Position numbers and translations under genes: made by a program
NCBI GenBank assembly: GCA_026399095.1
Contig: JAPLRP010000015.1
Span: 1 to 61,160, forward strand
Reading direction: 5' to 3'
Length of the DNA: 61,160 nt
Source of the DNA: Methylococcales bacterium
GTDB lineage: Bacteria; Pseudomonadota; Gammaproteobacteria; Methylococcales; Methylomonadaceae
The notes under the pieces: generated by a model
What the model saw: the letters and a program-made list of their open reading frames with translations, nothing else
What the model was told of the DNA's origin: nothing
Database searches by the model: none
Shown: piece after piece, positions 55,701 through 61,160 of the stretch
How positions within the stretch are numbered: position 1 is the first letter of the stretch
Layout: each line of letters opens with the position of its first letter

Positions 55701-56806
55701 GTCACCTGCAAATAAGATTCAGGTTGTTTTTGTTCATCAATAGCACTGCCGCCATTAGTATCCGCAATGATTCGGGTGACACTACCACGAGTAAAGATTA
55801 CTTTTGATTCTTTACCTAACCCATCAGCGCCTGCTTCAGCTCGATTAGTACTGGTTGCAATTAACTGATCACCCAGCTTGCCGTGCTGCTCTTGTGCAAG
55901 CAGACGTATTGAACCGTTAACATTAACAGACGTTGTCGCAGTTATCCGCCCCTGTTGATTAACCGCAAAACCGGCCATGGTGACATTACCCTGTTTTGCC
56001 AGCACATCACCGGTGTTGGTAACTTTACCGCCGGTATCTACCTCTACCACCAAGCCGGCAAAAGGACTTTTAGAATCGGCAGACTGCAAGTAAACCTTGT
56101 CCTCACTGGCGGCCAAAATAATTTGACCTTGTTCACCACTCGATAATGAACCTTTATTAACAATCTTGGGCGCGGCAATAATAATTCGACCCGTCTTGTC
56201 AGTATGAATTTTAGCGCCAGCTTCAATCAAAATACTGGCGGTCTTGGGATCCATAACGCCACCCGCTTTCATAGGTTCAATGGCCAGAGCCGCACTGCCA
56301 TCTTCATCGAATACTCGCGTAATACCTCGATTAAAAGCCTCGTCCGAAATTTTTAGCGTACTGGCTAACAGGGTATTAGTATTTACGACCGAATCTTTAC
56401 CAAAGACAAAACCATTTTGATTATATAAATAAACTTGGCCATTAGCCGTAATCTGACCCAGTATCTTACTGGGATCTTGCTGTGCAATACGGTTAAGTGC
56501 AACTGATGAAGCGCTGGGCTGAACAAAATTAACGGTATTTTCTTTGCCAACATTAAAACTTTGCCAGTTAAGAATAGCCTTGTCTGAGTGCTGATTAATC
56601 TGCAAGGTATTTCCATTTATCAACTGACTGGCACTACCGGAGGTAACCCAACCAGCTCCTGCAACCGGAACCGGTAATTCAGCAAAAACAGGCATACCCG
56701 TGCTAGCAATAAATCCACTCGCTATAACAATCCTTACTCCGGCAACAAGCGGCTTTAGCCTAAAAAAATTCTCAGAGGATTTAAGTACTTTCTGACTGCT
56801 GGACAT
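46781..56806 (-). CDS. Filamentous haemagglutinin-like two-partner secretion exoprotein (TpsA)
   Basis: A 3341-residue secreted protein. The ATG at 56806 is preceded by AAAGG; the open frame reaches a TTG at 56851. A signal region ends near VFAELPVPV. The TPS secretion domain follows (about 40-200), with LQINQHSDKAILNWQSFNVG, VNFVQPSASSVALNRI and the NPNG-type motif as NQNGFVFG. The long middle is beta-helix repeat sequence rich in Gly, Asn, Ser and short hydrophobic strands. The C-terminus (about 3085-3280) has a DUF3739-type domain: GDISLFFSRIHTVDGGDINL, SRVFALDGGDIQIWSSAG and GVVDAGEAGIGG. There is no CdiA-type VENN motif or toxin tail, so adhesion or biofilm function is more likely than contact inhibition. 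Export is through the TpsB encoded just upstream. Confidence 0.93.
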   Translation of the reverse strand: MSSSQKVLKSSENFFRLKPLVAGVRIVIASGFIASTGMPVFAELPVPVAGAGWVTSGSASQLINGNTLQINQHSDKAILNWQSFNVGKENTVNFVQPSASSVALNRIAQQDPSKILGQITANGQVYLYNQNGFVFGKDSVVNTNTLLASTLKISDEAFNRGITRVFDEDGSAALAIEPMKAGGVMDPKTASILIEAGAKIHTDKTGRIIIAAPKIVNKGSLSSGEQGQIILAASEDKVYLQSADSKSPFAGLVVEVDTGGKVTNTGDVLAKQGNVTMAGFAVNQQGRITATTSVNVNGSIRLLAQEQHGKLGDQLIATSTNRAEAGADGLGKESKVIFTRGSVTRIIADTNGGSAIDEQKQPESYLQVTGNTVHLQSGSAIKVTGGNVNLTATDNLADPTLGHKGRIDVEKGALVDVSGTKGVVAAMERNVGEISVQSFELRDAPLQRNGILKGETIKVDLRKDTNIVDTSGAKARISRGIAERLGKGGGINLTSSGDVLINEGANLDISGGSVKYKDGYINTTKLINDYGRIVDINAANPNEHYAGIYGSVKEAHKKWGVTTTWSTGGKGQFEPGYIEGKNAGAVNIKSPLLNWNGKLSAGATIGESQRSIDNAPTGGTFAVDMSPFQSLQNVVFQTEKNNLAIGLNDLFPLQPNKKPIDLVLSDALFKGTGVANVSVKTWGNATVSSGTSINMVPGGALSLEASSINIDGNIKTAGGLINLSAATNITLPTAGQVSISKEAVLDVTGAWVNDFQLGVAANPTDLLAINGGKIKVISEGNLDASAGSVMRADGGAWLNQKGNLVAGSGGLIDLAAVGVAGTPSLLKVNSQLSAFGLDQDGVLSLSSDKIIIGKADGTVDDVSKALALSVSNGNFNLTPELGFETVNLNANTGDLKVKGDVALNLKSKNLELRSDYRDKKTGSAIRDLTDVVLLPEHLRAPVNLNLAGTTGVVVETGSSINVDKGSTVGLKVTAGSIFVDGAIQAAGGNINLNIDTATGLEYDSKQSIWLGQNALLSVKGDTRLNPVNVRGQNTGTVMDGGKVTIDGTRGYVIMQNGSLIDVSGTHAQLNINQAGASGSHYNVVATDVASNAGAVSIRAAEGIVLDGTIQGFAGSSSTKGARLDLIMDRSFRKPPQPEAIPFPKGPLDFTIVQDAENKLDQNVRFGKVIPVELNGQATVSADKIEKGGISDLRLITSSLNTTSNKVKFLGDVSLTTKERISIDAQGLEWVNGDADGLVELNTPYLKIGSSLNREVTDLPTAGAGKLTANTQWTELFGATRWDAFSDINLNSQHDLRAVGVRIDGDQRDFLGALVTAANLNIQASQLYPSTLSNFTFAIKNNSTGEINVTGSNIDQTPLSAGGILNFNAPIINQSGVVKAPLGKINLTAEKELTLGEGSVTSVSAAGLMIPFGVTAGGLDWLYPLDSARNLVFTAPTEKQVVLNSPEVILQKGSNIDISGGGNLQAYEFQTGAGGSNDYLQPGSASYEGGFAIIPSAGTQLAAFDHYESAGWSYAPGSTVYLNGSAQLPAGQYTILPSHYALLPGAFLITPQANSQDSVVTTHTKDGLPIVSGYQMLAGTNIKDARTSAYRIETSEQVKIHSKYDIQNANNFYENLALKNETSVPLLPKDSGQISIIAQTRLLLDGIIDVGASGGRGARMDFVANNIKVVDSLSATPVSGELEILDADLSKLKVDSLFLGGSRKINASTGETDVTVEASNVTFDAGTQLTFTDLTAGAKEKVEVKAGASLEATGTVNTGDNVFNITGDGALLRLSADKQIALNRTATLGSAGKLVVEAGSTLKASKSMLLDASQSTTLEGDILMKGGSLNLSANAINMGDVVGVTDNALNLSNQKLLNISVDELVLNSRGMVGIYGDLGQIDSNNNPVLGKDGLQAPISFDRLVINAAGISGFGNSDQVARLQAKSLMLANPLNIASAPAGSGKGRLDLLSTDFSQGAGSFYLNGFNKVNLNVKNEFTADGKSILNMASDLNLTAGYLTTLGGSSFKVDASGHALSVNGNGGQLSAVTPGFGGAMEFIADSVAFDATVLLPSGKLNLNALVGSVTLGSSAKIDLAGRAVKFADKVDYTPGGTFSAIADSGSVKLDLGSKIDLSSGGRSEAGGHLILKAPKQTVTLAGDIKAASGSAEFDVSTFGSTSFDKLVESFKNAGISDSIYIRSRDADIVQAANNIINAKALTLVSDKGSVDISGQLHANGNAQGGKIAIYAGDQVTLESGSQLTATGAKGGKVLLSSVDNDNDGIQGIELKSESLVDVSGATASDGGMVTLRALRTDNDVNIKPIEGTVKGAVKFYAEGVKKYGNADLSIIGQIVAADINSIKNNTDAYMTTANMANVANRLGHGISLTPGVEIDYNGTLTLNDKLDLVDWRYNGNAGDVVIRASEGLTLSQSITDAFRDVSEITATDLNGLTTTAKFKVNDKLQAGNSWAYNLVAGADLSSADTHDAPHNNNLVIGAGSFVRTGSGDMSLVAGGDIIFTDGSSSVYNAGRPTELAPYGSLSSNFLRDFLYSEFPVAGGDLVLTAGGNITGTKGNSYFNDWLLRAGKTTINPIELNENAPTIWGVALGYLTSTGNPASSDHPLFQQNIGSFGAGNVSISAKGNISNLDVMMPTTGKQTGTKNTAPGALDFEYSTNQVQVNGGGNMEVRAGGDIAGGTYYVGKGTGSISADGSVTGGSQFTKGPQLLTGDTKFSVYAGKDVSLTGVSDPMILHNAEVNFFSYTDASALVVKSLTGNVNLGADATVITNMYNFIDQKYLAQIYPASLNVSAFGGDIVLKDQIVLFPSATANLNLLAEQNITSTIGIAFGMSDGDNSLLPNAYTPEASGDANLLLNRIFPFSSSQLNHATLPLHTGDKEPVRVVTRSGDIENISFNLAKKSIVKAGRDIKNLTLAVQNIDKTDVSILEAGRDVTYTSGRNQTTGGLMTNAAKAEYSGPGEVFVKAGRNVDLGASGGLSTVGNVYNSNLEGKGSNLTIMAGVNGQVNYAGFMNTYFKEGKYGEAFAKANTLIIGFMRERLNEPLLSETKAFDAFSKLKEADYVAIQPQLSSLVLPVFFNEIRESGSASAGTKALANARGFAAIESLFPGSNWKGDISLFFSRIHTVDGGDINLLVPGGQVNAGLAVSFTGAKPASELGIVAQRDGNINVMAHDDFLVNTSRVFALDGGDIQIWSSAGNIDAGRGAKSAIAAPPPKISFDKNGNLLIEFPPIVSGSGIRTAASSNGVEPGDVFLFAPKGVVDAGEAGIGGKNVTISATAVLGANNIQVSGVGSGVPVASSGSVAAGLMGANNTMVNTNQVAQASTGLNDNDEENKKNLALGMLSVEVLGFGD

Positions 56807-56914
56807 AGATGTTGCCTTTACAAAAATAATTAACACACATTGGTTAGTCAATAACCAAGTCGTTTACTGCACCCCTTTTCATGCAAAGGGTTTGTGCTGT
56901 AACTATCTGAATTC

Positions 56915-58600
56915 TTAAAACTCGGTAGCCACTATAAAATCCAACCTTGGATCACCGGTTTTTACCGGCCCCAAAGCAATAAACGGAAAACCGAGATTAA
57001 GCGCAGCCGTCATGAATTTTTTTATCTGAAAATCAAAACCAACACCGCTGCCCGCCAACGAATAGGTACTCACTTGGCCCGGCAAAGGATTTTGTACCCA
57101 ACCATTAGCGGCATCAATAAATGCTTTTATTTTGACATTATTAAGATACTCGCCATCAAGTGTTCCGAGGCGAGGCGAATGGAGCTCAAACGAACCAAAC
57201 ACACCGTCATCGGCCAGCGCCATTGTTTCGTAATAGCCGCGTACATTTAAAGCACCACCTAATGAGAATTGCTCATTACTAATCAGTGATGAATCAGCGA
57301 CCTGACTGGTTACATGCGTACTAGCTTCCATACCATAAGGCAACTCATGCATAAACTTTAGATCACTGGATAGATACAAGTAGCTGGATTCGCCTTGATA
57401 TCGTTTTCCTTCAAACTGCGCCTGATCATTACCCAGACCACGTACTGAAAAATGCAGGCCCAAATCAAAAGTAGTCAGTGATTCTTCAGCGCGTAAACTA
57501 CCGCTATACTGCGCTATAAACGGCAGATAACTAATGGGCGTATTAAAGCCCTGACCCACATTTTTAGTGACTGCTACTATCTCTTTAAAATCTTTATAAT
57601 CAACGCCGACTGTTGCACTGTGCATATAATTATTCAACGCCGGCAAAGGCTTGATTAAACGAGCACCAAATATATAACCGTTACCAATGACCGAGGTGCC
57701 GACACTGGCTACACTTGAATCCGATTTAACGCCATATAATGCCAAGCGCATATCTGTATTAAAAACCGGCATTGCGTAAGTACCCACAAAAACCTGCACT
57801 TGCGAACTATCCTCAGGCGATACTTGATAAGTAAACGAAGCACTGTGCATGGCTTGCCATAAATTGTCGTAATGCATGGATGACACCAAGCGTAAGCGCT
57901 CCGTTCCGAAAGTATTACGTCCATTTAGCTCTACCCTGCCATGCAAAGGGAGCTCATCTTTAACTTTTAAATCCACTTCAAGTGTTCCGGGGGTTTCACC
58001 GGCACGCAAAACCGGCTGAATTTTACGATCGGGGCTTTGCCCGCCCAACTCGGTCAACTGTTTCTGCATGGTTGGAAAATGCGGCACATTACCTTCAGCT
58101 AATTCAGGTACGCCGGCCTTAATTTTACCCATCGCAAAATAACGTGAATCTTTAACCTTTAAACGTGAGACTTTACCTTCAACCACTTGCAAATAAACGA
58201 TACCGTTTTTTACATCCTGCTCTGGAATATCCACAGACACGGTTTGATAACCTTGGGTACGATACAATTCTTCAAGTGCGGTACGCGCCAAATCTACATT
58301 TTCCAGGCTTTTTTTCGGCCCCAAAAAGGGATAAATGGTCCGTTCCAGTTGCTTCTTATCCAGTTTGGTACTGCCTTTTACCCGCAATTCCAGTAAATCA
58401 AAAGTCGCGGGTTGCTGTTGCGCCGTTTGTTGAGCAACCTCTGCTACAGCCTCTTGCTGCACTTCTTGAGCGTATCCTTTGAACCCTGCCTGAGCCAGGA
58501 TCAAACCACTCCAAACCGCCCAGACTAAGGCGCGGCTTTTTTTATTCCGGTTTAATTGCATGCGTATTGGTAAGACTGTTTTGTTAATTTGCACTTTCAT
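56915..58600 (-). CDS. Two-partner secretion outer-membrane transporter (TpsB, FhaC/ShlB type)
   Basis: A 561-residue outer-membrane transporter. An extended signal region (1-45, hydrophobic LVWAVWSGLILAQAG, cut near GYAQEV) is followed by two POTRA domains (about 65-205: FDLLELRVKGSTKLDKKQLE, YRTQGYQTVSVDIPEQDVKN, GIVYLQVVEGKVSRLKV) and a 16-stranded barrel with the conserved VELNGRNTFGTERL. The C-terminus ends DFIVATEF with terminal Phe. An internal ATG at codon 14 is a possible alternative start. It lies 108 bp upstream of the exoprotein gene on the same strand and should recognise its TPS domain. Confidence 0.95.
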   Translation of the reverse strand: MKVQINKTVLPIRMQLNRNKKSRALVWAVWSGLILAQAGFKGYAQEVQQEAVAEVAQQTAQQQPATFDLLELRVKGSTKLDKKQLERTIYPFLGPKKSLENVDLARTALEELYRTQGYQTVSVDIPEQDVKNGIVYLQVVEGKVSRLKVKDSRYFAMGKIKAGVPELAEGNVPHFPTMQKQLTELGGQSPDRKIQPVLRAGETPGTLEVDLKVKDELPLHGRVELNGRNTFGTERLRLVSSMHYDNLWQAMHSASFTYQVSPEDSSQVQVFVGTYAMPVFNTDMRLALYGVKSDSSVASVGTSVIGNGYIFGARLIKPLPALNNYMHSATVGVDYKDFKEIVAVTKNVGQGFNTPISYLPFIAQYSGSLRAEESLTTFDLGLHFSVRGLGNDQAQFEGKRYQGESSYLYLSSDLKFMHELPYGMEASTHVTSQVADSSLISNEQFSLGGALNVRGYYETMALADDGVFGSFELHSPRLGTLDGEYLNNVKIKAFIDAANGWVQNPLPGQVSTYSLAGSGVGFDFQIKKFMTAALNLGFPFIALGPVKTGDPRLDFIVATEF

Positions 58601-59074
58601 ACAGAAAGCGGCTCACTTTTTATTATATTAAAGTTAAGTTAAGGTTTTATGACAAAACCGAGGATTAAGGCTAAATGTAAAATATTGAACGAGTTGCGCG
58701 ATCACTAAAGCCAAAATTCAAACAGCCCACTCGATTTATGTGGCGCCTTAGATTCTTAAAAAGCCTTACTATTACCAGCTGAACCTAAGCCAAAAAACAG
58801 TTGTCACACAAGCTTCATCATTCGGTAACAATCCTTTAACAATAAACATCTATAGTTAGAAAAAAAATTGTCTTCAAGGTATTAAAAAGCAATTTTATTT
58901 ATTAAAAATGACATGATCCTTATATCTACCCTCTATTCAGAAATACTTAATAAGGTAAATATAGCGATTATTAATGGTGTATCTAAACTTCAACCTCTAA
59001 CCAGTTTTTCTTGGGGTTGTTAATTAATCCATTGGGTGACTACCCAATAAATTTATTCATAAGGAATCGCTACA
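58601..59074. promoter_or_regulatory. Divergent region between tpsB and the RTX gene
   Basis: This 474-bp AT-rich region contains the promoters of tpsB (minus) and the RTX gene (plus). GGTTTT/AAAACC forms a small hairpin at 58643-58659 near tpsB. ATTGGGT/ACCCAAT at 59031-59048 is a perfect 7-bp hairpin 13 nt before the RTX ribosome-binding site. No gene or RNA gene is evident. Confidence 0.4.
59031..59048 (+). promoter_or_regulatory. Leader hairpin before the RTX gene
   Basis: ATTGGGT (59031-59037) and ACCCAAT (59042-59048) are perfect inverted repeats with a 4-nt spacer, upstream of the AAGGA at 59061-59065. This could be an operator or an mRNA-stabilising hairpin of the RTX transcript. Confidence 0.4.
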
Positions 59075-60523
59075 GTGGCTACTACCCCAGCAAATACCAT
59101 CTCAGTATCAGGTAATTCATCAGAACTCTTTTTATCAGTTTATGACGCAACTACCAAAAACACCTTTTCATTAGATACCGGTTTAACACTGGGTGATTTA
59201 TTACTACACGCTACTGATCCTAACTTTACATTTTATAAAGACCTGTCAACAGATACTGATTGGACAGCTTTTCTAAAAGGCTTTAACGCTGCAACGACTA
59301 CTTATGGCCTTGCGGTTGCTAATAGCAATATCGATACACTATTAACAACATCAAGTGCTTCGAGCTTACCATTAGCAGACAGTAATTCAACCTTAAGCCA
59401 AATGATTACTGCGATTAAAGATCATGCCGCACAAATCAATTCTGGAACCGGAATAGCTGACGGCTCGAAAGTGGTCAATGATAGCGCCACAGCAGGTACC
59501 GGCCAGTTCGTTGATTTTAATACCTTGTTTGGTAATCAAGCCTCACCCTCAGCCAGTGTGGCGGGCAAGTATGGCTCAGCTTTAAGTTTTTATTCCGAAA
59601 CGCTAAATGCCAACAACAACCCCGTTGTAACTAAATTTTTAAACTCATTTAAATTGTCCGGTAACATTCTTACATTTGGTAATCCGACTATACCCGATGG
59701 CGCACCTGCTCTTAATACACCCGCTGATATTACGTACACCGATACTATCTTTAATGATGTATTTAAGCCTGTTACAGGCACATTAGTTGCAAAGGATATT
59801 GCCGGCGCTGTTTTAACCAAAGATACTTACGGTATTGAGGGTACTGGTGTGACTGAAAACAGCAGCCACACTACTTCTAGCCAAACCAATGCTTATGGTA
59901 AATTAACGGTAACCAAAGCGACCGGTGCTTATACGTTTGAAGCTAATGATTCCGCTATCGAAGCCCTAAAAGTTAAAGCTAGTGCAACGTTTAAAGTCAC
60001 TACAACTTCATCAGATGGCAAGCTAAACGACAGTGACACACTAACGATTAACATCATTCAAAAAGGTACAACTGAATCGCTGGGCAATGATAAATTGACT
60101 GGCGACAATGCCAATAATAAATTTGATGGCTTGGCAGGTAATGACATAATCAAAGGCTCGGGTGGTAATGACTTCTTGACCGGTGGCTTAGGTAAAGACC
60201 TTCTGACCGGCGGCAAAGGCAAAGATACATTTGATTTTAACGCTACCGCTGAAAGTAAAAAAGGCGCATTGAAAGACTTAATCACCGACTTTAGCCATAA
60301 AGAAGGCGACAAGATTGATCTTGCTGGCATTGATGCCAACATTAAGACAAATGTTGATAATAAATTTGCATTTATTGGCTCATCTGCCTTCCACCATAAA
60401 GCGGGAGAACTACACCTTGTTAATGGCGTTCTCTCAGGTGACACCAACGGTGATGCAAAAGCTGATTTTGAAATAGCCATTACTGGAGTACATAACTTAG
60501 TCAATGCTGATTTCGTGTTGTAA
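59075..60523 (+). CDS. Secreted RTX protein with VCBS-like domain
   Basis: A 482-residue Ca2+-binding protein. It starts at GTG 59075, 9 nt after AAGGA; there is no N-terminal signal peptide, as expected for type I secretion. The first about 220 residues are Ser/Thr/Asn-rich and unassigned. A VCBS-like domain (about 235-335: GTLVAKDIAGAVLTKDTYGI, YGKLTVTKATGAYTFEAND, LTINIIQKG) precedes a short block of RTX nonapeptides (about 340-385, GGNDFLTGGLGKDLLTGGKG type) and a serralysin-like C-terminal secretion region (LITDFSHKEGDKIDLAGID ... VNADFVL). No type I exporter genes are nearby. Ca2+-dependent surface or S-layer-type function is inferred. A strong terminator follows. Confidence 0.88.
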   Translation: MATTPANTISVSGNSSELFLSVYDATTKNTFSLDTGLTLGDLLLHATDPNFTFYKDLSTDTDWTAFLKGFNAATTTYGLAVANSNIDTLLTTSSASSLPLADSNSTLSQMITAIKDHAAQINSGTGIADGSKVVNDSATAGTGQFVDFNTLFGNQASPSASVAGKYGSALSFYSETLNANNNPVVTKFLNSFKLSGNILTFGNPTIPDGAPALNTPADITYTDTIFNDVFKPVTGTLVAKDIAGAVLTKDTYGIEGTGVTENSSHTTSSQTNAYGKLTVTKATGAYTFEANDSAIEALKVKASATFKVTTTSSDGKLNDSDTLTINIIQKGTTESLGNDKLTGDNANNKFDGLAGNDIIKGSGGNDFLTGGLGKDLLTGGKGKDTFDFNATAESKKGALKDLITDFSHKEGDKIDLAGIDANIKTNVDNKFAFIGSSAFHHKAGELHLVNGVLSGDTNGDAKADFEIAITGVHNLVNADFVL

Positions 60524-60574
60524 GTCTCTATTGGGCACCTCTTTTGTGCTCGTGATTAACTGAATAAACTCAGT

Positions 60575-60615
60575 AAAAAAGGCCAGGTACTGTCTAAAGT
60601 CCTGGCCTTTTTTTA
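60575..60615 (+). terminator. Intrinsic terminator of the RTX gene
   Basis: AAAAAAGGCCAGG (60575-60587) pairs with CCTGGCC followed by seven or more T (60601-60614). The A-run on the other side makes it potentially bidirectional. It lies about 50 bp after the RTX stop codon. Confidence 0.92.
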
Positions 60616-60637
60616 TTGCTATGACCATTTTTTTTAA

Positions 60638-60686
60638 TGTAGGAGTGTCTTTAGCCACGATTATCGTTGCTAAAGACACTCCTACA
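60638..60686. repeat. REP-like palindromic element, copy 2
   Basis: TGTAGGAGTGTCTTTAGC (60638-60655) is perfectly inverted at 60669-60686, and the central loop itself contains ACGAT/ATCGT. It matches the element at 44701-44747 over most of its length. Two copies 16 kb apart in intergenic positions indicate a dispersed REP family in this genome. Confidence 0.9.
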
Positions 60687-60939
60687 AAATTAACCCGCAC
60701 CAAAACTATTATCTTTTCTATTGGCGCACTAAATCCTCTACTGCCTTACAAAACAACTACCGCCACTCTCAAATAACATTGACTCATAACGAGTTCATAG
60801 CTGGCTTGGTTGCACCAACATAAAATATCTTACGCCTTCAACCAACCCTGTTTATAGACAAACTGACCTTATTGCTCCTTCAATCGGCCCTGTTTAAGAA
60901 TGACTGGGCTCGTTGCTCCTTTAATGGGCGAAATTACTT

Positions 60940-61160
60940 TTAAGATTCTTCAATTTGCATAATACTTAACCCATCTTCGTCGCCAGCATAGATAAGCACC
61001 TGTTTTACATCAAGTTATATTTTTTTAGCCTCTCAGATGGCACTACAGATTTTTTATTATCAATAACCGTCTTGCATTTACCAAGCGGGTCTGGATTAAT
61101 GCTCAAGGCAGTGAATAGTTGTTGTTGCCTGACTTCGGGTTGGGTCGTGGTTCTGAGGTG
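60940..61160 (-). pseudogene. Frameshifted gene fragment at the window edge
   Basis: On the minus strand a frame is open from the window edge, reading RTTTQPEVRQQQLFTALSIN, then PLGKCKTVIDNKKSVVPSER and LKKYNLM before a TAA at 61005-61007. One base out of frame, LDVKQVLIYAGDEDGLSIMQ continues to IEES and a TAA at 60940-60942. Both parts look like real protein and join smoothly (KKYN-LDVKQV) if one base was lost, so this is probably the 3' end of a gene with a single-base deletion. I do not recognise the family. Confidence 0.4.

Larger units (their letters stand above)
60524..61160. other. Intergenic right edge with terminator, REP-like palindrome and degenerate repeats
   Basis: No intact gene is visible. 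It contains the RTX terminator (60575-60615), the REP-like element (60638-60686), two imperfect direct repeats of about 41 bp at 60837-60878 and 60879-60919 sharing a CCTGTTTA core and TTGCTCC ends, and a frameshifted reading-frame fragment on the minus strand (60940-61160). Confidence 0.55.

Noticed and set aside
46989-56146. Many plus-strand open frames of 60-110 codons opposite the giant exoprotein gene
   Set aside because: They are antisense shadows of the exoprotein's biased codons; none has a convincing ribosome site or recognisable domain.
1-61160. tRNA, rRNA, CRISPR or prophage genes
   Set aside because: None was recognised on either strand by reading the intergenic regions.

Overview
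The window looks like a chromosomal segment of a gammaproteobacterium. RecBCD, CysZ, UvrC-PgsA, GlgX and the two-partner secretion and TonB genes fit that class. I lean towards a Methylococcales-type methanotroph, because of the moderately AT-rich base composition and the general gene repertoire, but no methane or methanol oxidation gene is present, so this is inference. There are no rRNA or tRNA genes, no CRISPR array and no complete insertion sequence.

Layout. 1-3400: a cysZ-like gene and mtnA (minus), divergent from an MTA/SAH deaminase gene (plus); together a sulfur and methionine-salvage corner. 3773-4336: a small membrane-anchored protein with a repeated PxDSxLxRHY motif. 4434-13554: recC-recB-recD, tightly overlapping. 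13801-17144: an accessory, partly decaying stretch with an outer-membrane barrel protein, a collagen-like protein, a broken fibronectin type III gene, a small orphan gene and a stand-alone IS630-type helix-turn-helix protein. 17145-23535: two histidine kinases and two response regulators. The first response regulator is preceded by a (CCAA)12 repeat inside a short leader reading frame. 23598-29646: a zinc-ribbon protein, a TetR regulator, uvrC-pgsA, an NhaD antiporter and a membrane protein with a haem-binding motif. 30233-33401: glgX and a hexose-phosphate mutarotase (glycogen use). 33550-39654: a putative operon of a very large PEPCK-like protein, an O-methyltransferase and a divergent RelA/SpoT-like protein. 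39847-40725: a Sel1-repeat protein. 41049-58600: a two-partner secretion pair with a 3.3 kaa exoprotein, then a TonB operon whose ExbB is fused to DUF2341 and LamG-like domains, plus a porin and a coiled-coil protein. 59075-60523: an RTX/VCBS secreted protein. The right edge holds a REP-like palindrome and a frameshifted gene fragment.

Most notable points. (1) A 25-codon leader with a good Shine-Dalgarno site contains (CCAA)12 and ends in an ATGA overlap with the response-regulator start codon, so gain or loss of repeat units should switch translational coupling; this would be phase variation of a two-component system. (2) The downstream kinase carries a perfect 24-bp tandem duplication that doubles its ATP-lid G2 box. 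(3) The PEPCK-like, methyltransferase and RelA/SpoT-like genes form an apparently undescribed operon. (4) The two-partner secretion and TonB genes form a contiguous locus with no plug-domain TonB receptor, which leaves the target of the TonB motor open.
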